NCBI GenBank assembly: GCA_903858815.1
Contig: CAIOKE010000133.1
Span: forward strand, 248,001 to 312,000
DNA: 64,000 nt
Source of the DNA: an uncultured Planctomycetaceae bacterium
GTDB lineage: Bacteria > Planctomycetota > Planctomycetia > Planctomycetales > Planctomycetaceae
Direction: 5' to 3'
Every line of letters starts with the position of its first letter. The stretch's first letter is position 1. A program made the translations under genes and the position numbers. The notes beneath the pieces were generated by a model. That model was not told the DNA's origin. It searched no databases and worked only from the letters and a program-made list of their open reading frames with translations. Of the stretch, positions 8,713 to 17,931 are shown in pieces.

Positions 8713-9950
8713 CAGTGACCAGTACAACTGCCTGTGCCGAAATCATTGCGATCGGCACCGAACTGACTTGTGGCTCAAAACTTGACACCAACAGCCAGTG
8801 GCTCAGCCGCGAACTTGAATCGCTGGGCTGGACTGTCATGCGGCACACAACTCTCGCGGATGATCTTGACCTGATCATCGAAGAGCTGCAGGCTGCCGCT
8901 GAACGCTCACAGGCAGTGCTCATTACAGGTGGACTGGGCCCAACGCTGGACGATCTGACGCGGGAGGCAATGGCCGCGGCATTCCATCAACCACTGGTGA
9001 GGGACGCAGAATCCCTGCAGCGGATTGAGGCGATGTTTGCGGCCCGCGGACGACCGATGCCGGCCCGCAATGTCGTTCAGGCAGACCGCCCCGAACAGGC
9101 CGCTGCGATCCGCAACGACTGGGGCACCGCACCGGGAATACTGCTGCAGGTTCCTGCAACTGCCGAAAACTCGGGCTGCCTGCTGGCGGCGATGCCCGGC
9201 GTGCCTGCGGAAATGCGGCCAATGTTTGAACATCTGGTCCGGCCGCACCTGCTGGATAGCGGCATTCAGATGTGTCGTCGCGTCATTCGCACTTTTGGCT
9301 ACGGCGAATCTGAAGCTGAACGTCTGCTGGATGGCCTGACGGCTCGCGGACGTAACCCCGAAGTGGGTATCACAGCCAGTGAGGCGGTGATCTCGCTGTG
9401 GATCACAGCAAGAGCCACAACTGAGGAGACAGCCCGCCAGATGTGCGAAGAAACGGAGCAGCAGATTCGGCAGCGTCTCGGAGTGGCTGTATTCGGTGAC
9501 GGCGACCTCGAACTGCATGATGTTACTGCCGGACTTCTGCAGCAGCAGCACGAGACAGTCGCACTGCTGGAAGGCACGACGACCGGTGGGCAACTGGCGA
9601 TGTGGCTCACAGAAACTCCAGACTCAGATTCTGTGCTGCACGAAGCTCTGGTGCTGCCCGCATGGGATAACCTCGACGTCCTCGAGCACTGGCCGCAACA
9701 TGTGCAGGATCTGATGACAGGCTATTTTCGAAGCCATCCATGCCACTGGGTTCTGCTGTCATCTCCGATTGAGGACCAGCAGGCAGCAGCGGGTGTCAGC
9801 GTACGACGAGGTATGGTGGCGCTGGCAACCGCCATTGAGCTGGAAACCGCTGACGTCAGCATGTCCGGAAACCTGGCAATATTTCGTCAGCGTGCGGCAA
9901 GGACGGCCCTGAATCTGCTGCGTCGTCGACTGCTGGCTGCACGAACCTAG
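8703..9950 (+). CDS. cinA: CinA-family protein with degenerate C-terminal amidase domain
   Basis: The 415-aa product has the two-domain CinA layout. The N-terminal molybdopterin-binding-like (COG1058) domain shows [27 protein letters not shown] and [17 protein letters not shown]; in studied homologues this domain is an ADP-ribose/CoA pyrophosphatase. The C-terminal PncC-like domain normally has an E-S-C-T-G-G active site for nicotinamide mononucleotide deamidation. Here the corresponding stretch reads [12 protein letters not shown], so the nucleophilic serine appears to be missing or replaced by threonine. The start overlaps the end of guaA by 10 bp. The pyrophosphatase half is probably active; the amidase half may not be. 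Confidence 0.85.
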   Translation: MGIAVTSTTACAEIIAIGTELTCGSKLDTNSQWLSRELESLGWTVMRHTTLADDLDLIIEELQAAAERSQAVLITGGLGPTLDDLTREAMAAAFHQPLVRDAESLQRIEAMFAARGRPMPARNVVQADRPEQAAAIRNDWGTAPGILLQVPATAENSGCLLAAMPGVPAEMRPMFEHLVRPHLLDSGIQMCRRVIRTFGYGESEAERLLDGLTARGRNPEVGITASEAVISLWITARATTEETARQMCEETEQQIRQRLGVAVFGDGDLELHDVTAGLLQQQHETVALLEGTTTGGQLAMWLTETPDSDSVLHEALVLPAWDNLDVLEHWPQHVQDLMTGYFRSHPCHWVLLSSPIEDQQAAAGVSVRRGMVALATAIELETADVSMSGNLAIFRQRAARTALNLLRRRLLAART

Positions 9951-10054
9951 CGTCCATTGCCTGGAAAAATCATTAAAAACCAACGAATTTGCACACGACA
10001 GCAGGCCTCAATTCGCCTGAATTCACCGAAAAAGACAAGCGGGGTAATTCGGTC

Positions 10055-10084
10055 TTCTGCAAAAATTGCCGGTTCTGGTATAAT
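10055..10084 (+). promoter_or_regulatory. Extended -10 promoter for the 10181 gene
   Basis: TGGTATAAT at 10076-10084 is a perfect TATAAT preceded by the extended -10 TGn motif. A weak -35 (TTCTGC, 10055-10060) lies 18 bp upstream. Transcription would begin near 10091, leaving a leader of about 90 nt. Confidence 0.6.
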
Positions 10085-10105
10085 TCATCGGTGTCTTGTG
10101 AACTC

Positions 10106-10137
10106 AGGCGGACTGCGTTTCCTTCAGAAACCCGCCT
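10106..10137 (+). promoter_or_regulatory. Leader hairpin
   Basis: AGGCGG (10106-10111) pairs with CCGCCT (10132-10137), and an inner GTTTC (10117-10121) pairs with GAAAC (10127-10131); a 5-nt bulge lies on the 5' side. CGTTTTCC follows. The hairpin lies inside the predicted leader of the 10181 gene, so it could be an attenuator, an mRNA stabiliser or simply a weak terminator for cinA read-through. Confidence 0.35.
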
Positions 10138-10180
10138 CGTTTTCCTCCCCTCAGCATCTTCGCCACTGGAGTGCAAATTC

Positions 10181-11059
10181 ATGTTGTCAGGTTCGCTTCG
10201 TCGTCTGCTGCTGCTGGGGCTTGCTCTGGCTTCATGCGCCCCCGTCAGTGCTCAGGAAAAGCTGGCATGGAAGTTCACTTCGGGTGAATCGCTGAAATAT
10301 GTCGTCGAGCAGTCGACTGAAATGCAGATGTCCATCGCCGGTCAGAAGCAAAGCATGCAGTTGAAGCAAACGCTGGATATGGACTGGAAAATCGGCGAAG
10401 TTGCATCTTCCGGCGACGCATCCATGACTCAGACAATCGGTCGCGTTCAGGTCCAGTCCGACGGTGGCCTTGTCGGGGGCTTCAAATACGACTCCAGCGA
10501 ATCTGAAGCTCCCACGAATGCAGTTGCCAAAAGTATGGCCGATGTCTTCAGTCGCATCATCAACAAACCCTTTGCGGTCACCATGCAGCCCAGCGGAAAG
10601 ATCGGCAAAGTCGATGTTCCCAAAGAACTGCTGGAAGCACTGGCCGGCTCAGGTGGCGCAATGAGCGAAGACACACTGAAACAGTTGATGACTCAGTCTG
10701 CTGTAACACTGCCCAAAGACGGCGTCAGCAAAGGGGAATCATGGGAAAACGTTCAGAACGTGGATATGCCTGTGGGCGTTATGACCATCAACTCGAAGCT
10801 GACATACCTCGGGAACGATTCCAAAACGGGCTTTGCTGAAATCGAAATGAAGCCCACGATCAGCATCAAAGGCAAGGAAGGATCTCCGCAGCAGATCACT
10901 CTGAAGAAGTCTGAAGGTGGCGGTAAGGTCCTGTTCGACCAGAAAGCCGGTCGAGTTGCCCAGTCAGACGTTGATCTGACGATGGAACTTTCCATCAAAC
11001 AGTTTGGGCAGCAGATTGATCAGCAGGTCAAACAGAAAACCCTGATGAAACTGCAATGA
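10181..11059 (+). CDS. Secreted DUF6263-like protein (paralogue 1)
   Basis: The ATG at 10181 is preceded by GGAG about ten bases upstream and opens a clean export signal (MLSGSLRRLLLLGLALASCA). The LASC sequence is an acceptable lipobox, but VSA-Q also offers a signal peptidase I site. The 292-aa protein then has a beta-rich body with LAWKFTSGESLKYVVEQST near the mature N-terminus and a KDGVSKGESWENV segment. This resembles the DUF6263 layout, a family of unknown function common in planctomycetes. A second protein of the same general build is encoded at 56790-58025. The gene stands alone between an extended -10 promoter and a strong terminator. Confidence 0.7.
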   Translation: MLSGSLRRLLLLGLALASCAPVSAQEKLAWKFTSGESLKYVVEQSTEMQMSIAGQKQSMQLKQTLDMDWKIGEVASSGDASMTQTIGRVQVQSDGGLVGGFKYDSSESEAPTNAVAKSMADVFSRIINKPFAVTMQPSGKIGKVDVPKELLEALAGSGGAMSEDTLKQLMTQSAVTLPKDGVSKGESWENVQNVDMPVGVMTINSKLTYLGNDSKTGFAEIEMKPTISIKGKEGSPQQITLKKSEGGGKVLFDQKAGRVAQSDVDLTMELSIKQFGQQIDQQVKQKTLMKLQ

Positions 11060-11093
11060 TGCGTTGATCATCTTCTGATCGACAATCGATTTC

Positions 11094-11133
11094 AGCCGCA
11101 GGCAGCCATCAAGGCCTTGCCTGCGGCTTTTTT
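11094..11133 (+). terminator. Rho-independent terminator
   Basis: AGCCGCAGGCA (11094-11104) pairs perfectly with TGCCTGCGGCT (11118-11128), an 11-bp stem with a 13-nt loop, and six T follow. It ends the transcript of the DUF6263-like gene 35 bp upstream. Confidence 0.9.
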
Positions 11134-11293
11134 CGTGTCGTCATTCGCCGGAAACGGGAAACTGTCCTCCAGAGGCACTCCGCCATGTGTGCAGATACCA
11201 CGATGACAGAATAATGACGTCGAGGGACAAACTGTTCCGCAGCACAACTCCGGATCCCCGCCACGACGAATTGGTCCTTGTCGGAAATTCTTC

Positions 11294-11869
11294 ATGAAAC
11301 GCATCTTTCTGACGCTGGCCATCCTTGCCAACGTAACGATGCTGGCAGCCCTCGTCATGGGTCTGCAAATCGGCGACCCCATGACACTGGGTGGCCGTGA
11401 TCCGGATGTCAACCGCTGGATCGGGAACCATATTCTTGTCGGATTGTTTGCACTCACCAGCGTTACCATGGTTCACGCTCTGCTGTTCACCTACTTCATG
11501 GGTACCGGCCGCTGGATTGAAGAGACTTCAGCGGCATACAAATTGCCTCCACAGTTTCACAACGCCAATCAAAAACTGAAATATGGCATCCTGCCAGGCA
11601 TCATGTTCACTTTTCTGATGGCTCTGGGCACCGGGTGCTGCGGCGCCGTGGCAGATCCTGCCACTGCTGCCTCACTTACCAGCTGGACCGGAGTTTCTGA
11701 CTCGGTCCTGCATTTTGCGATGGCCATCGCCACATGGTGCGTGAATCTGCTGGTGAATTTCACTCAGTACTTCCGTATTGCAGGGAATTCCACAATCGTT
11801 GAGGCTGTCCTGGCGGAAGTGCGTCGCATTCGTCTTGAACGCGGACTGCCTGTCGATGACGCCACCTGA
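11294..11869 (+). CDS. Four-helix membrane protein of unknown function
   Basis: The 191-aa product starts at ATG 11294, with GGAAATTC upstream. Hydrophobic segments are visible near residues 3-24, 47-70, 97-117 and 134-160. Polar loops contain DPDVNRWIGNHI and WIEETSAAYKLP; a Cys pair (GTGCCG) and several His (NHILVG, VHALLF, LHFAMA) lie in or near membrane segments. The His placement is reminiscent of small haem or quinone membrane proteins, but no haem motif can be assigned. The C-terminus is basic and cytosolic (RRIRLERGLP). It ends 13 bp before the convergent dehydrogenase-like gene. I do not recognise a family. Confidence 0.7.
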   Translation: MKRIFLTLAILANVTMLAALVMGLQIGDPMTLGGRDPDVNRWIGNHILVGLFALTSVTMVHALLFTYFMGTGRWIEETSAAYKLPPQFHNANQKLKYGILPGIMFTFLMALGTGCCGAVADPATAASLTSWTGVSDSVLHFAMAIATWCVNLLVNFTQYFRIAGNSTIVEAVLAEVRRIRLERGLPVDDAT

Positions 11870-11882
11870 AAACCCCGGCCGG

Positions 11883-14800
11883 CTACTTCGAGGTCAGTTC
11901 CCGAAACCACCGCCACGCCTGCTCCGGCTGATAACCGGCCCTGTCGTGCAGCACAGCCCCAAATTGAACTCGGAAGACATCCCCTCGCCTGACTCGCACT
12001 TCGCTGCGATCACCCTGCTTCATCGCCTGCCGACCAAAAGGATTTGCCACAAAGACACCATAGTCCCGATTATGCCACCAGCTGCCGCGGAAGTTGGTGT
12101 TCGCTGCCAGCAGAGTAATCCCAGGCCGCAGATCTCCCTGCGACCCAGCATAGTCACACCAGTCCGCAGGCTGCCCCCACGTAGCGGCCGCACTGCTCTG
12201 ACCGGCCGAACTGACTATTCGACCTCCAGCCTTCTCTGTTAACGGCGTTGCCATCCGCGCCCCAAAACCCATCTCTTCCTGATCACCAAACACCAGATCC
12301 TGCTGATCACTGGAGAATTCGGCAGTCCACAGAATCAGTCGCAGTCCATCCCGACTGACAACCTGAATTCGAGTTACCATTCGCCCCACCGCAGAGCCTC
12401 GCTCCGGTCGAATCTCTGACTCAGTGGCAAACCGAATCTCTCCCTGTCTGACCACCGGGTCCTCGGTAAACCTGAGATGACGCCATTCCCCTTTGTTGCG
12501 CCAGAAGTCACTGCCAGCGAATTCTCCCAGACCCAGCCATAACCCCGGATGCATCGTTTCGTGGTCCATTGCATCCTTACCCGCAACGGGCGGGTGATTG
12601 CGAGTCAACGGCAGACCGGAGACCGACCTGAGCCCTGCAAAATATGGTCGCAGAATCTGTGGATCCCTGAAGACGTACTCCCCAATAACACCATCCTCAT
12701 CCGACAGAATCAGTCGATCGTCCCTGCGATCAATCCGAGTGGAAGTCGCAGGCTTTGCCGGCACTGGGCCGGCCCCGACCGGCGCCGTCAGCCCCGACAA
12801 CCAGACAGCCAGATCGGCGAACTCCTGCGCAGACAGACGGCTGGTCATCACCGGCATCGCAGACACCGGCTGACTGCTGCGATCCTCAATCTGCTCCTTC
12901 GGCAGCGAAAGGCGTTCACCACTTGAGAGGCCGAGGGTCAGTGTCAGGCCACTTTCTTCCAGTAATACCCCCGCATGCTGCAGACCGTCTTTGGTCGTCA
13001 CAGACTGCAGTTGAAAGCCCTCCGTAATCACAGCACTCGGCTCAACCATCGACTGAACAATCTGACGCAGTGAAACACGCCGTCCCAGCTCAGCCAGCCC
13101 AGGCCCGAATCCATTACGACTTCCATCCACCGTATGGCAGCGATAACAGCCCGCACCCTGCGGATGACGAAACAGAATCGCACCACGATCTGCCGAAGCC
13201 TGAGGCACTGCCTGCAGAACCTGCTCAACTTTCACCTCACTGTCCGGCACCTGTGAACGCAGTTGTACGATCACGGTGTACTGACTTTTACCTCCCGCCT
13301 TACCATCGGCCGTATTGCCACCAAGCACGATCGGTCCCGCCGGGAAATCAGCCTGAAATAATCGCATACGCCAGTGGTCCGCCTCGATACTCTCCGGAAT
13401 CTCCCGAAATCCTTTCTTCAGCCAGTCAGGCAGCGACGCGTTCCGTTGATCCCAGCCGACGGTCACAACCACCGGAACAATTGCCTGCAATGTAAGGAAA
13501 TCAGCGCCCGTCGAACCATCATCATTATTCGCAGTCTGCACATACTCGGCCCCCTCAAATGCCGCCGGAATGCTGCGAAATTGATAAGCGCGGTCTGTGA
13601 AAATGGTCGCTCCAGCCCGCAATCCAACCGTGGCGACACGGTATTCACCACCACCTCGACTACGGACGCCTTCCAGCAGACTGACGATTGACGACTGCGA
13701 ATCTGCTGGCTGCCCGGAAACAGCCAGCACGCCACTGGCATTCAGTGGTCGACCACGCACAACCAGCTCTGCTGTGCCCGCACTCATCCGCTGCAGCCAC
13801 AACTGGGCAACTGGCTCTGTCGCTGCCAGACGCTGCGCAACAGCCTCTGTCATACGACCATCCTCCGCCAGTGCCAGAAACGCAGCCCTGCGGACTTGCG
13901 GAGCTTCGGCAAGCAGGAGCCCTTGCAGGTCTGACTCACTCAGCACATGTCTCATCGTTTGCCAGATGCAATAGGCAACAACGCGATCCTGCTCTTGCGC
14001 CGCCAGTTTAACAAGCTGGGCAACTGCAGACCTGTCGCGAACTTCCCGAATTGCCAGCACCGCAGCCAGTCGCAGTCGCGCTTCATCAGACTGCAGCAGT
14101 TCAGGAACCTCCGGAGGCAGCGACTGTTCATCACCTCGACGATGCCTCTGATCAGCCAGAATCCTGACGGCCTGAATTCGACGATTCAGGGAACTCTGTG
14201 CAGCTGTCAGCTGCTGTCGAAAATATGACTCGTGGACACCCTGCTCTGACGGCATCAGCCCGAGGGTCCACAGACACCATGTCTCTGTCTGTTCATCAGT
14301 CTGCCCCTCAGAGAGTGCCTGCAGCAATGCTTTCTGACCATCAGCACCACGTTTCAACAGCTCCCGCTGAGCATCAGTGCGATGCACCGGAAGCGGGCTG
14401 GAAAACTGATGAATCAGCTGCACAGTACTGAATCCCGCGGTATCTGATGACGAACCACAGATCCATGCGGCAGCTGAATTCGGCACATCCGCCACAATCC
14501 GATAGACCCGCCCCTCATTCGTCAACTGGCCATCCTTCCATTCGGCCCCGTAACCACTGCTCCACCCCAGTACCCACAACGCACCATCAGGCCCGAATTC
14601 AAGGTCTGTTGGACGATAAAGCGCGCGCCCACCTTCCACAAACACAGTCCAGTCGCCACCCGCCGGTCGTAACAGTGCACCGTCCCAGTTCGGACGCCAG
14701 ACATATGTCCTTTTCTGCAGCCAGTCGTTAATGAAGAAGACCGACTGATGAGTCTCTGGAAAGGCCCCGCCACCAAACACCACACCTGTGCCGGATCCTT

Positions 14801-15731
14801 CAAACAGCGGTCCACTGACTGGTGCTGTCGGCAGATGCGGTTCAGTCCCCCAATGCGAACTCCACGCATGGTTCCAGCCAAACTCCCCACCGGGAATTGA
14901 CATGAAAACGCGATCTCCCTCGTTCTGATCATTATCTGTTCCCAGCCAGTTGAATCCGCTGTCACATGCGATGTCCCACGGATTTCGAAACCCGGCAGAG
15001 ACCAGTTCAGGATTCTTTCCGCCGTCTTCACACCGCAGAATTCCGCCGGCACGGCCCCAATCGTCCGCGGGGTCATGATACGCCCGCTGGTAGTTGGCTG
15101 CTGTGAACTTCTGCGGTGGTGGAAGATCAGGAGTTCCCTCCGGCGCACTGACACCCCACAAATCCCGAAACACCCTCGGAGCAACCCGACCCGCCTCAGT
15201 CAACCCCTTGGAGTTTCCCTTGCTCATGTAAAGACGTCCATCCGGTGCCCACGTCAGACCATGCAGTCCATGCTCCAGATTTCCCAGATCTGTATACACC
15301 TTCACATACTCGTCCGCACGATCATCACCATCCAGATCGCGCACCACCGTCAGATCCGGAGCATTCGCCACCCACAGATCCGTCCCATGCCACGCCAGTC
15401 CCTGGATGGCATTGAACCCCGTCGCATAAATCTGCGTCGTCTCCGCTCGACCATCTCCATCATGATCAAGCACCAATACCACACTGTCACCCGGCGTCTC
15501 TGGTGTCGGATTGCGATACTGCGGACCCATTCCAAGCAACAGACGTCCCCGACTGTCAAAAGCCATGGAACATGGCTGCCGCACAAGCGGTTCCGACGCA
15601 AACAGCTCCACCCGAAACCCAGCCGGAACCTGCGGCAACTGCTGCAGATCAAATCCTGTATCGTTGAACTGGCCATAGACCGGGCCACCGCAGCCCGGAA
15701 TCAACAGCAGCATCATCAGGTACTTGAACAC
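11883..15731 (-). CDS. Multidomain exported dehydrogenase: TIGR02604-type propeller, HEAT, haem c and DUF6807
   Basis: I choose GTG 15731 because GGGAG lies eight bases upstream and it gives a short signal peptide (MFKYLMMLLLIPGC). A TTG at 15746 and ATG at 15716 are alternatives; the last forms TGATG with the stop of the upstream gene. The product is about 1282 aa. Domains in order: a sorbosone/glucose dehydrogenase-like propeller of the membrane-bound dehydrogenase type (about 20-420, PAGFRVELFASEPLVRQP, GLHGLTWAPDGRLY); HEAT-like helices (about 440-650); an unrecognised beta domain with GADFLTLQAIVP; a haem c domain of TIGR02603 type with GCYRCHTVDG; and a C-terminal DUF6807/PmoA-like domain with MHPGLWLGLGEFAGSDFW. 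Probably an oxidative sugar-degrading enzyme of the periplasm; the substrate is unknown. Confidence 0.85.
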   Translation of the reverse strand: MFKYLMMLLLIPGCGGPVYGQFNDTGFDLQQLPQVPAGFRVELFASEPLVRQPCSMAFDSRGRLLLGMGPQYRNPTPETPGDSVVLVLDHDGDGRAETTQIYATGFNAIQGLAWHGTDLWVANAPDLTVVRDLDGDDRADEYVKVYTDLGNLEHGLHGLTWAPDGRLYMSKGNSKGLTEAGRVAPRVFRDLWGVSAPEGTPDLPPPQKFTAANYQRAYHDPADDWGRAGGILRCEDGGKNPELVSAGFRNPWDIACDSGFNWLGTDNDQNEGDRVFMSIPGGEFGWNHAWSSHWGTEPHLPTAPVSGPLFEGSGTGVVFGGGAFPETHQSVFFINDWLQKRTYVWRPNWDGALLRPAGGDWTVFVEGGRALYRPTDLEFGPDGALWVLGWSSGYGAEWKDGQLTNEGRVYRIVADVPNSAAAWICGSSSDTAGFSTVQLIHQFSSPLPVHRTDAQRELLKRGADGQKALLQALSEGQTDEQTETWCLWTLGLMPSEQGVHESYFRQQLTAAQSSLNRRIQAVRILADQRHRRGDEQSLPPEVPELLQSDEARLRLAAVLAIREVRDRSAVAQLVKLAAQEQDRVVAYCIWQTMRHVLSESDLQGLLLAEAPQVRRAAFLALAEDGRMTEAVAQRLAATEPVAQLWLQRMSAGTAELVVRGRPLNASGVLAVSGQPADSQSSIVSLLEGVRSRGGGEYRVATVGLRAGATIFTDRAYQFRSIPAAFEGAEYVQTANNDDGSTGADFLTLQAIVPVVVTVGWDQRNASLPDWLKKGFREIPESIEADHWRMRLFQADFPAGPIVLGGNTADGKAGGKSQYTVIVQLRSQVPDSEVKVEQVLQAVPQASADRGAILFRHPQGAGCYRCHTVDGSRNGFGPGLAELGRRVSLRQIVQSMVEPSAVITEGFQLQSVTTKDGLQHAGVLLEESGLTLTLGLSSGERLSLPKEQIEDRSSQPVSAMPVMTSRLSAQEFADLAVWLSGLTAPVGAGPVPAKPATSTRIDRRDDRLILSDEDGVIGEYVFRDPQILRPYFAGLRSVSGLPLTRNHPPVAGKDAMDHETMHPGLWLGLGEFAGSDFWRNKGEWRHLRFTEDPVVRQGEIRFATESEIRPERGSAVGRMVTRIQVVSRDGLRLILWTAEFSSDQQDLVFGDQEEMGFGARMATPLTEKAGGRIVSSAGQSSAAATWGQPADWCDYAGSQGDLRPGITLLAANTNFRGSWWHNRDYGVFVANPFGRQAMKQGDRSEVRVRRGDVFRVQFGAVLHDRAGYQPEQAWRWFRELTSK

Positions 15732-16213
15732 AGCGCCAACTCCCAACGATTGACCTCACCATCCTCAGGATGGTGCACAGGACCGCAGCAGACAAAACCG
15801 CACTTCTCAAGCACTCGGACCGAACTTGCGTTGTTCGGAACAGTATGAGCAATGACGGACCGAACGGCAGACTGTTCCCGACAGAACTTCAGCAGCAACC
15901 TGACCGCCTCTGTGGCGATCCCCTGCCCCTGCCACGGAAGCTCTACACCGTAGGCCAGTTCAACAACCCCGAATGCATCAGGTGGCCCCTTGAAGGCACA
16001 ACTGCCCGCCACGACGCCAACCGCCATCATCCGGATCTGGTACATACAGTACCACGGATCAGCCGTCTTCAGTCCCGACACGGCCGAAAGCCAGGCGGGA
16101 GAAATTTCTGAACGAACCTCTGCCGGCAGTGAAGATACCCATTGCAGCACTTCCGCCGGCTGCTGCAATTCCAGCTGAATTCGCTGCCCGCTGAGGGTCA
16201 TGAACGCTGACAT
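15716..16213 (-). CDS. GNAT-family N-acetyltransferase
   Basis: The ATG at 16213 is preceded by GGAGGGAAGGGAC, better than the GTG at 16231. The product is 165 aa, normal for the RimJ-like GNAT group. The acetyl-CoA-binding motif A reads ELPWQGQGIATEAVRLLL (the Q/R-x-x-G-x-G/A pattern), and motif B follows as VPNNASSVRVLEKCGF, which is diagnostic of this group. It transfers acetyl from acetyl-CoA to an amine; the substrate cannot be told. It starts 29 bp after the upstream unknown gene, and its stop codon overlaps the beginning of the large dehydrogenase gene, so it is embedded in the minus-strand run. Confidence 0.9.
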   Translation of the reverse strand: MSAFMTLSGQRIQLELQQPAEVLQWVSSLPAEVRSEISPAWLSAVSGLKTADPWYCMYQIRMMAVGVVAGSCAFKGPPDAFGVVELAYGVELPWQGQGIATEAVRLLLKFCREQSAVRSVIAHTVPNNASSVRVLEKCGFVCCGPVHHPEDGEVNRWELALCSST

Positions 16214-16242
16214 CTCGTCCCTTCCCTCCACAACACCACCGT

Positions 16243-17931
16243 CTACTCCAGCCCCACAGCCCGCAGGATCTCTGAGAATTCAGCCTGCGACCGACAGTAG
16301 GGGCTTTCACGAAAAGCCTCGATAAACACTCTGCAGCGAGTCGTTTCAGTATTACTGCCAGACATTGCAGTCTGCACCCATTGGGCCGTTTTCTTCAGCC
16401 CCCAACCCTGAGAGAGATCGCCAGCGTGATCTGCGTGAATCGCACGAATCAACTCTATCTCCTTCTCATTCAGCTGTGCGCCTTCAAACGACTGCAACTC
16501 GGCAGTGATCTGCTTCAATGCCCCAAGGTACTCGGCGACCCGGCTCTCCTCAAGCAGCCCCTGCCGCGCTGCCACATAAGACAACAGCAACTGACGCGCC
16601 GTCACCCAGCACAGCTCCGCCTGCAACTCCTCACTGACAATCCTGCGCACAGCACTGCGAAAATGCCCGACAGCCCTCTCTCTGATCTGCAGTTCCTCAA
16701 CGACCGGCACAATCCCCGAAACATTATCTGCCAGATTGCCCAGCAAGCGACCGTATGTCAGCTGAAAGTTCAGGTCCTGCTCAACCTCCGTCGCCTGCTC
16801 GGCCAGAACTATTCCCTGCTGAAGGACCAAAGCAGCCTGCTGGGGCGTCGCTCGCAGACGCATACCCAGAGTATTGCAGATGCCCATCATGGCGAGACGA
16901 TCTGCAAAACAATCCACAGGGAACCGAATGGCGGCCAAACCGATCTCCGTCACAAATTGCTGAGCATCCGTGGGTATCGGTTCTGTCGAATCAGCAACAA
17001 ACCCCTGCAGCAACACACGCAGCTTCGGCATCAGAACAGCTTCAGCTGGCTGCGACTGTCCATCCGACATTCTGAGCTGCCCGGATAATGCCCCTTTGTG
17101 CAACGCTCGAAACAGAAGATTCAACAGCGCCAGTTTCTGCCGGTCATCCGCAGTGACTTCATATGCCTCCAGTGCTGCGGCAGCCGACTGGGCAAACTGA
17201 TCGCAGTACGGACGGTTCTGAGCATATCGCTGCACCACTGCAAATCGGCCATGAATCTCACTGGTGAACCGCAGAGCATCCGCCAGAACCTGGCGCGACA
17301 GCGGATCGTCTCCCTCGGCTCCCCGTACCAGCGACACAGCCTGCCGACAAAGATCCAGAGGTGGGTACTGGTCCGGCCGGTCGATGTATTCCATGGGCAT
17401 CACATGCTTCAGCTCCATCCCAGCCTGCGCCAGAATCGCCTCAGCCAGCAACTGATTCCGCCGACGCATCTGCTGGTCCGAAACCCAGAACGACTTCTGC
17501 AGACGTTCCAGTGTCTGTCGGCTGCGCAGCAGATCGACAGGAATACGCGCGCCGGTAGCATGCACGGCCTGCTCTGATAATGCCAGTGCCGCATCAAAGG
17601 CCCCTGCCTCGGTTTCGCGCCATGCCACCACCACCGCCGTCAGCAACAGAGTCACAGCCGCAATCGAAACCCAGTTGCGACGCGATGGAACTCGAGCTGA
17701 GTCCGCCACAATCAATGACTGCGTCACTGACCACCCCGGGGTCGGTGCCTGGAATGGCAGATTTTCTGCTGCTTCAGACTCGACAGCACAAACTGATTGC
17801 AGCTCAGGATGCAGATTGAGGAGACGCTCGACCCGCTGACAGCCAGCGGCATCCAGCAGCCCCTCTGCATACAGTGCCAGATCGATGGTTGTGACCGGAC
17901 AATCCTGATAGTCGGAAGTGTCGTGACTCAT
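16243..17931 (-). CDS. Single-span membrane protein with anti-sigma-like N-terminus, unknown
   Basis: The ATG at 17931 overlaps the stop of the upstream gene as ATGA, so I prefer it over the longer frame from 17979. The 562-aa product has a cytosolic N-terminus of about 80 residues (LALYAEGLLDAAGCQRVERL, then HPELQSV) resembling the short helical domain at the front of membrane-bound anti-sigma factors but without their zinc ligands. One membrane helix follows (about 84-104, NWVSIAAVTLLLTAVVVAW), then some 450 residues of alpha-helical extracytoplasmic domain that looks TPR-like. Together with the coupled upstream gene this suggests a cytosolic partner and a membrane sensor. Function unproven. 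Confidence 0.65.
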   Translation of the reverse strand: MSHDTSDYQDCPVTTIDLALYAEGLLDAAGCQRVERLLNLHPELQSVCAVESEAAENLPFQAPTPGWSVTQSLIVADSARVPSRRNWVSIAAVTLLLTAVVVAWRETEAGAFDAALALSEQAVHATGARIPVDLLRSRQTLERLQKSFWVSDQQMRRRNQLLAEAILAQAGMELKHVMPMEYIDRPDQYPPLDLCRQAVSLVRGAEGDDPLSRQVLADALRFTSEIHGRFAVVQRYAQNRPYCDQFAQSAAAALEAYEVTADDRQKLALLNLLFRALHKGALSGQLRMSDGQSQPAEAVLMPKLRVLLQGFVADSTEPIPTDAQQFVTEIGLAAIRFPVDCFADRLAMMGICNTLGMRLRATPQQAALVLQQGIVLAEQATEVEQDLNFQLTYGRLLGNLADNVSGIVPVVEELQIRERAVGHFRSAVRRIVSEELQAELCWVTARQLLLSYVAARQGLLEESRVAEYLGALKQITAELQSFEGAQLNEKEIELIRAIHADHAGDLSQGWGLKKTAQWVQTAMSGSNTETTRCRVFIEAFRESPYCRSQAEFSEILRAVGLE

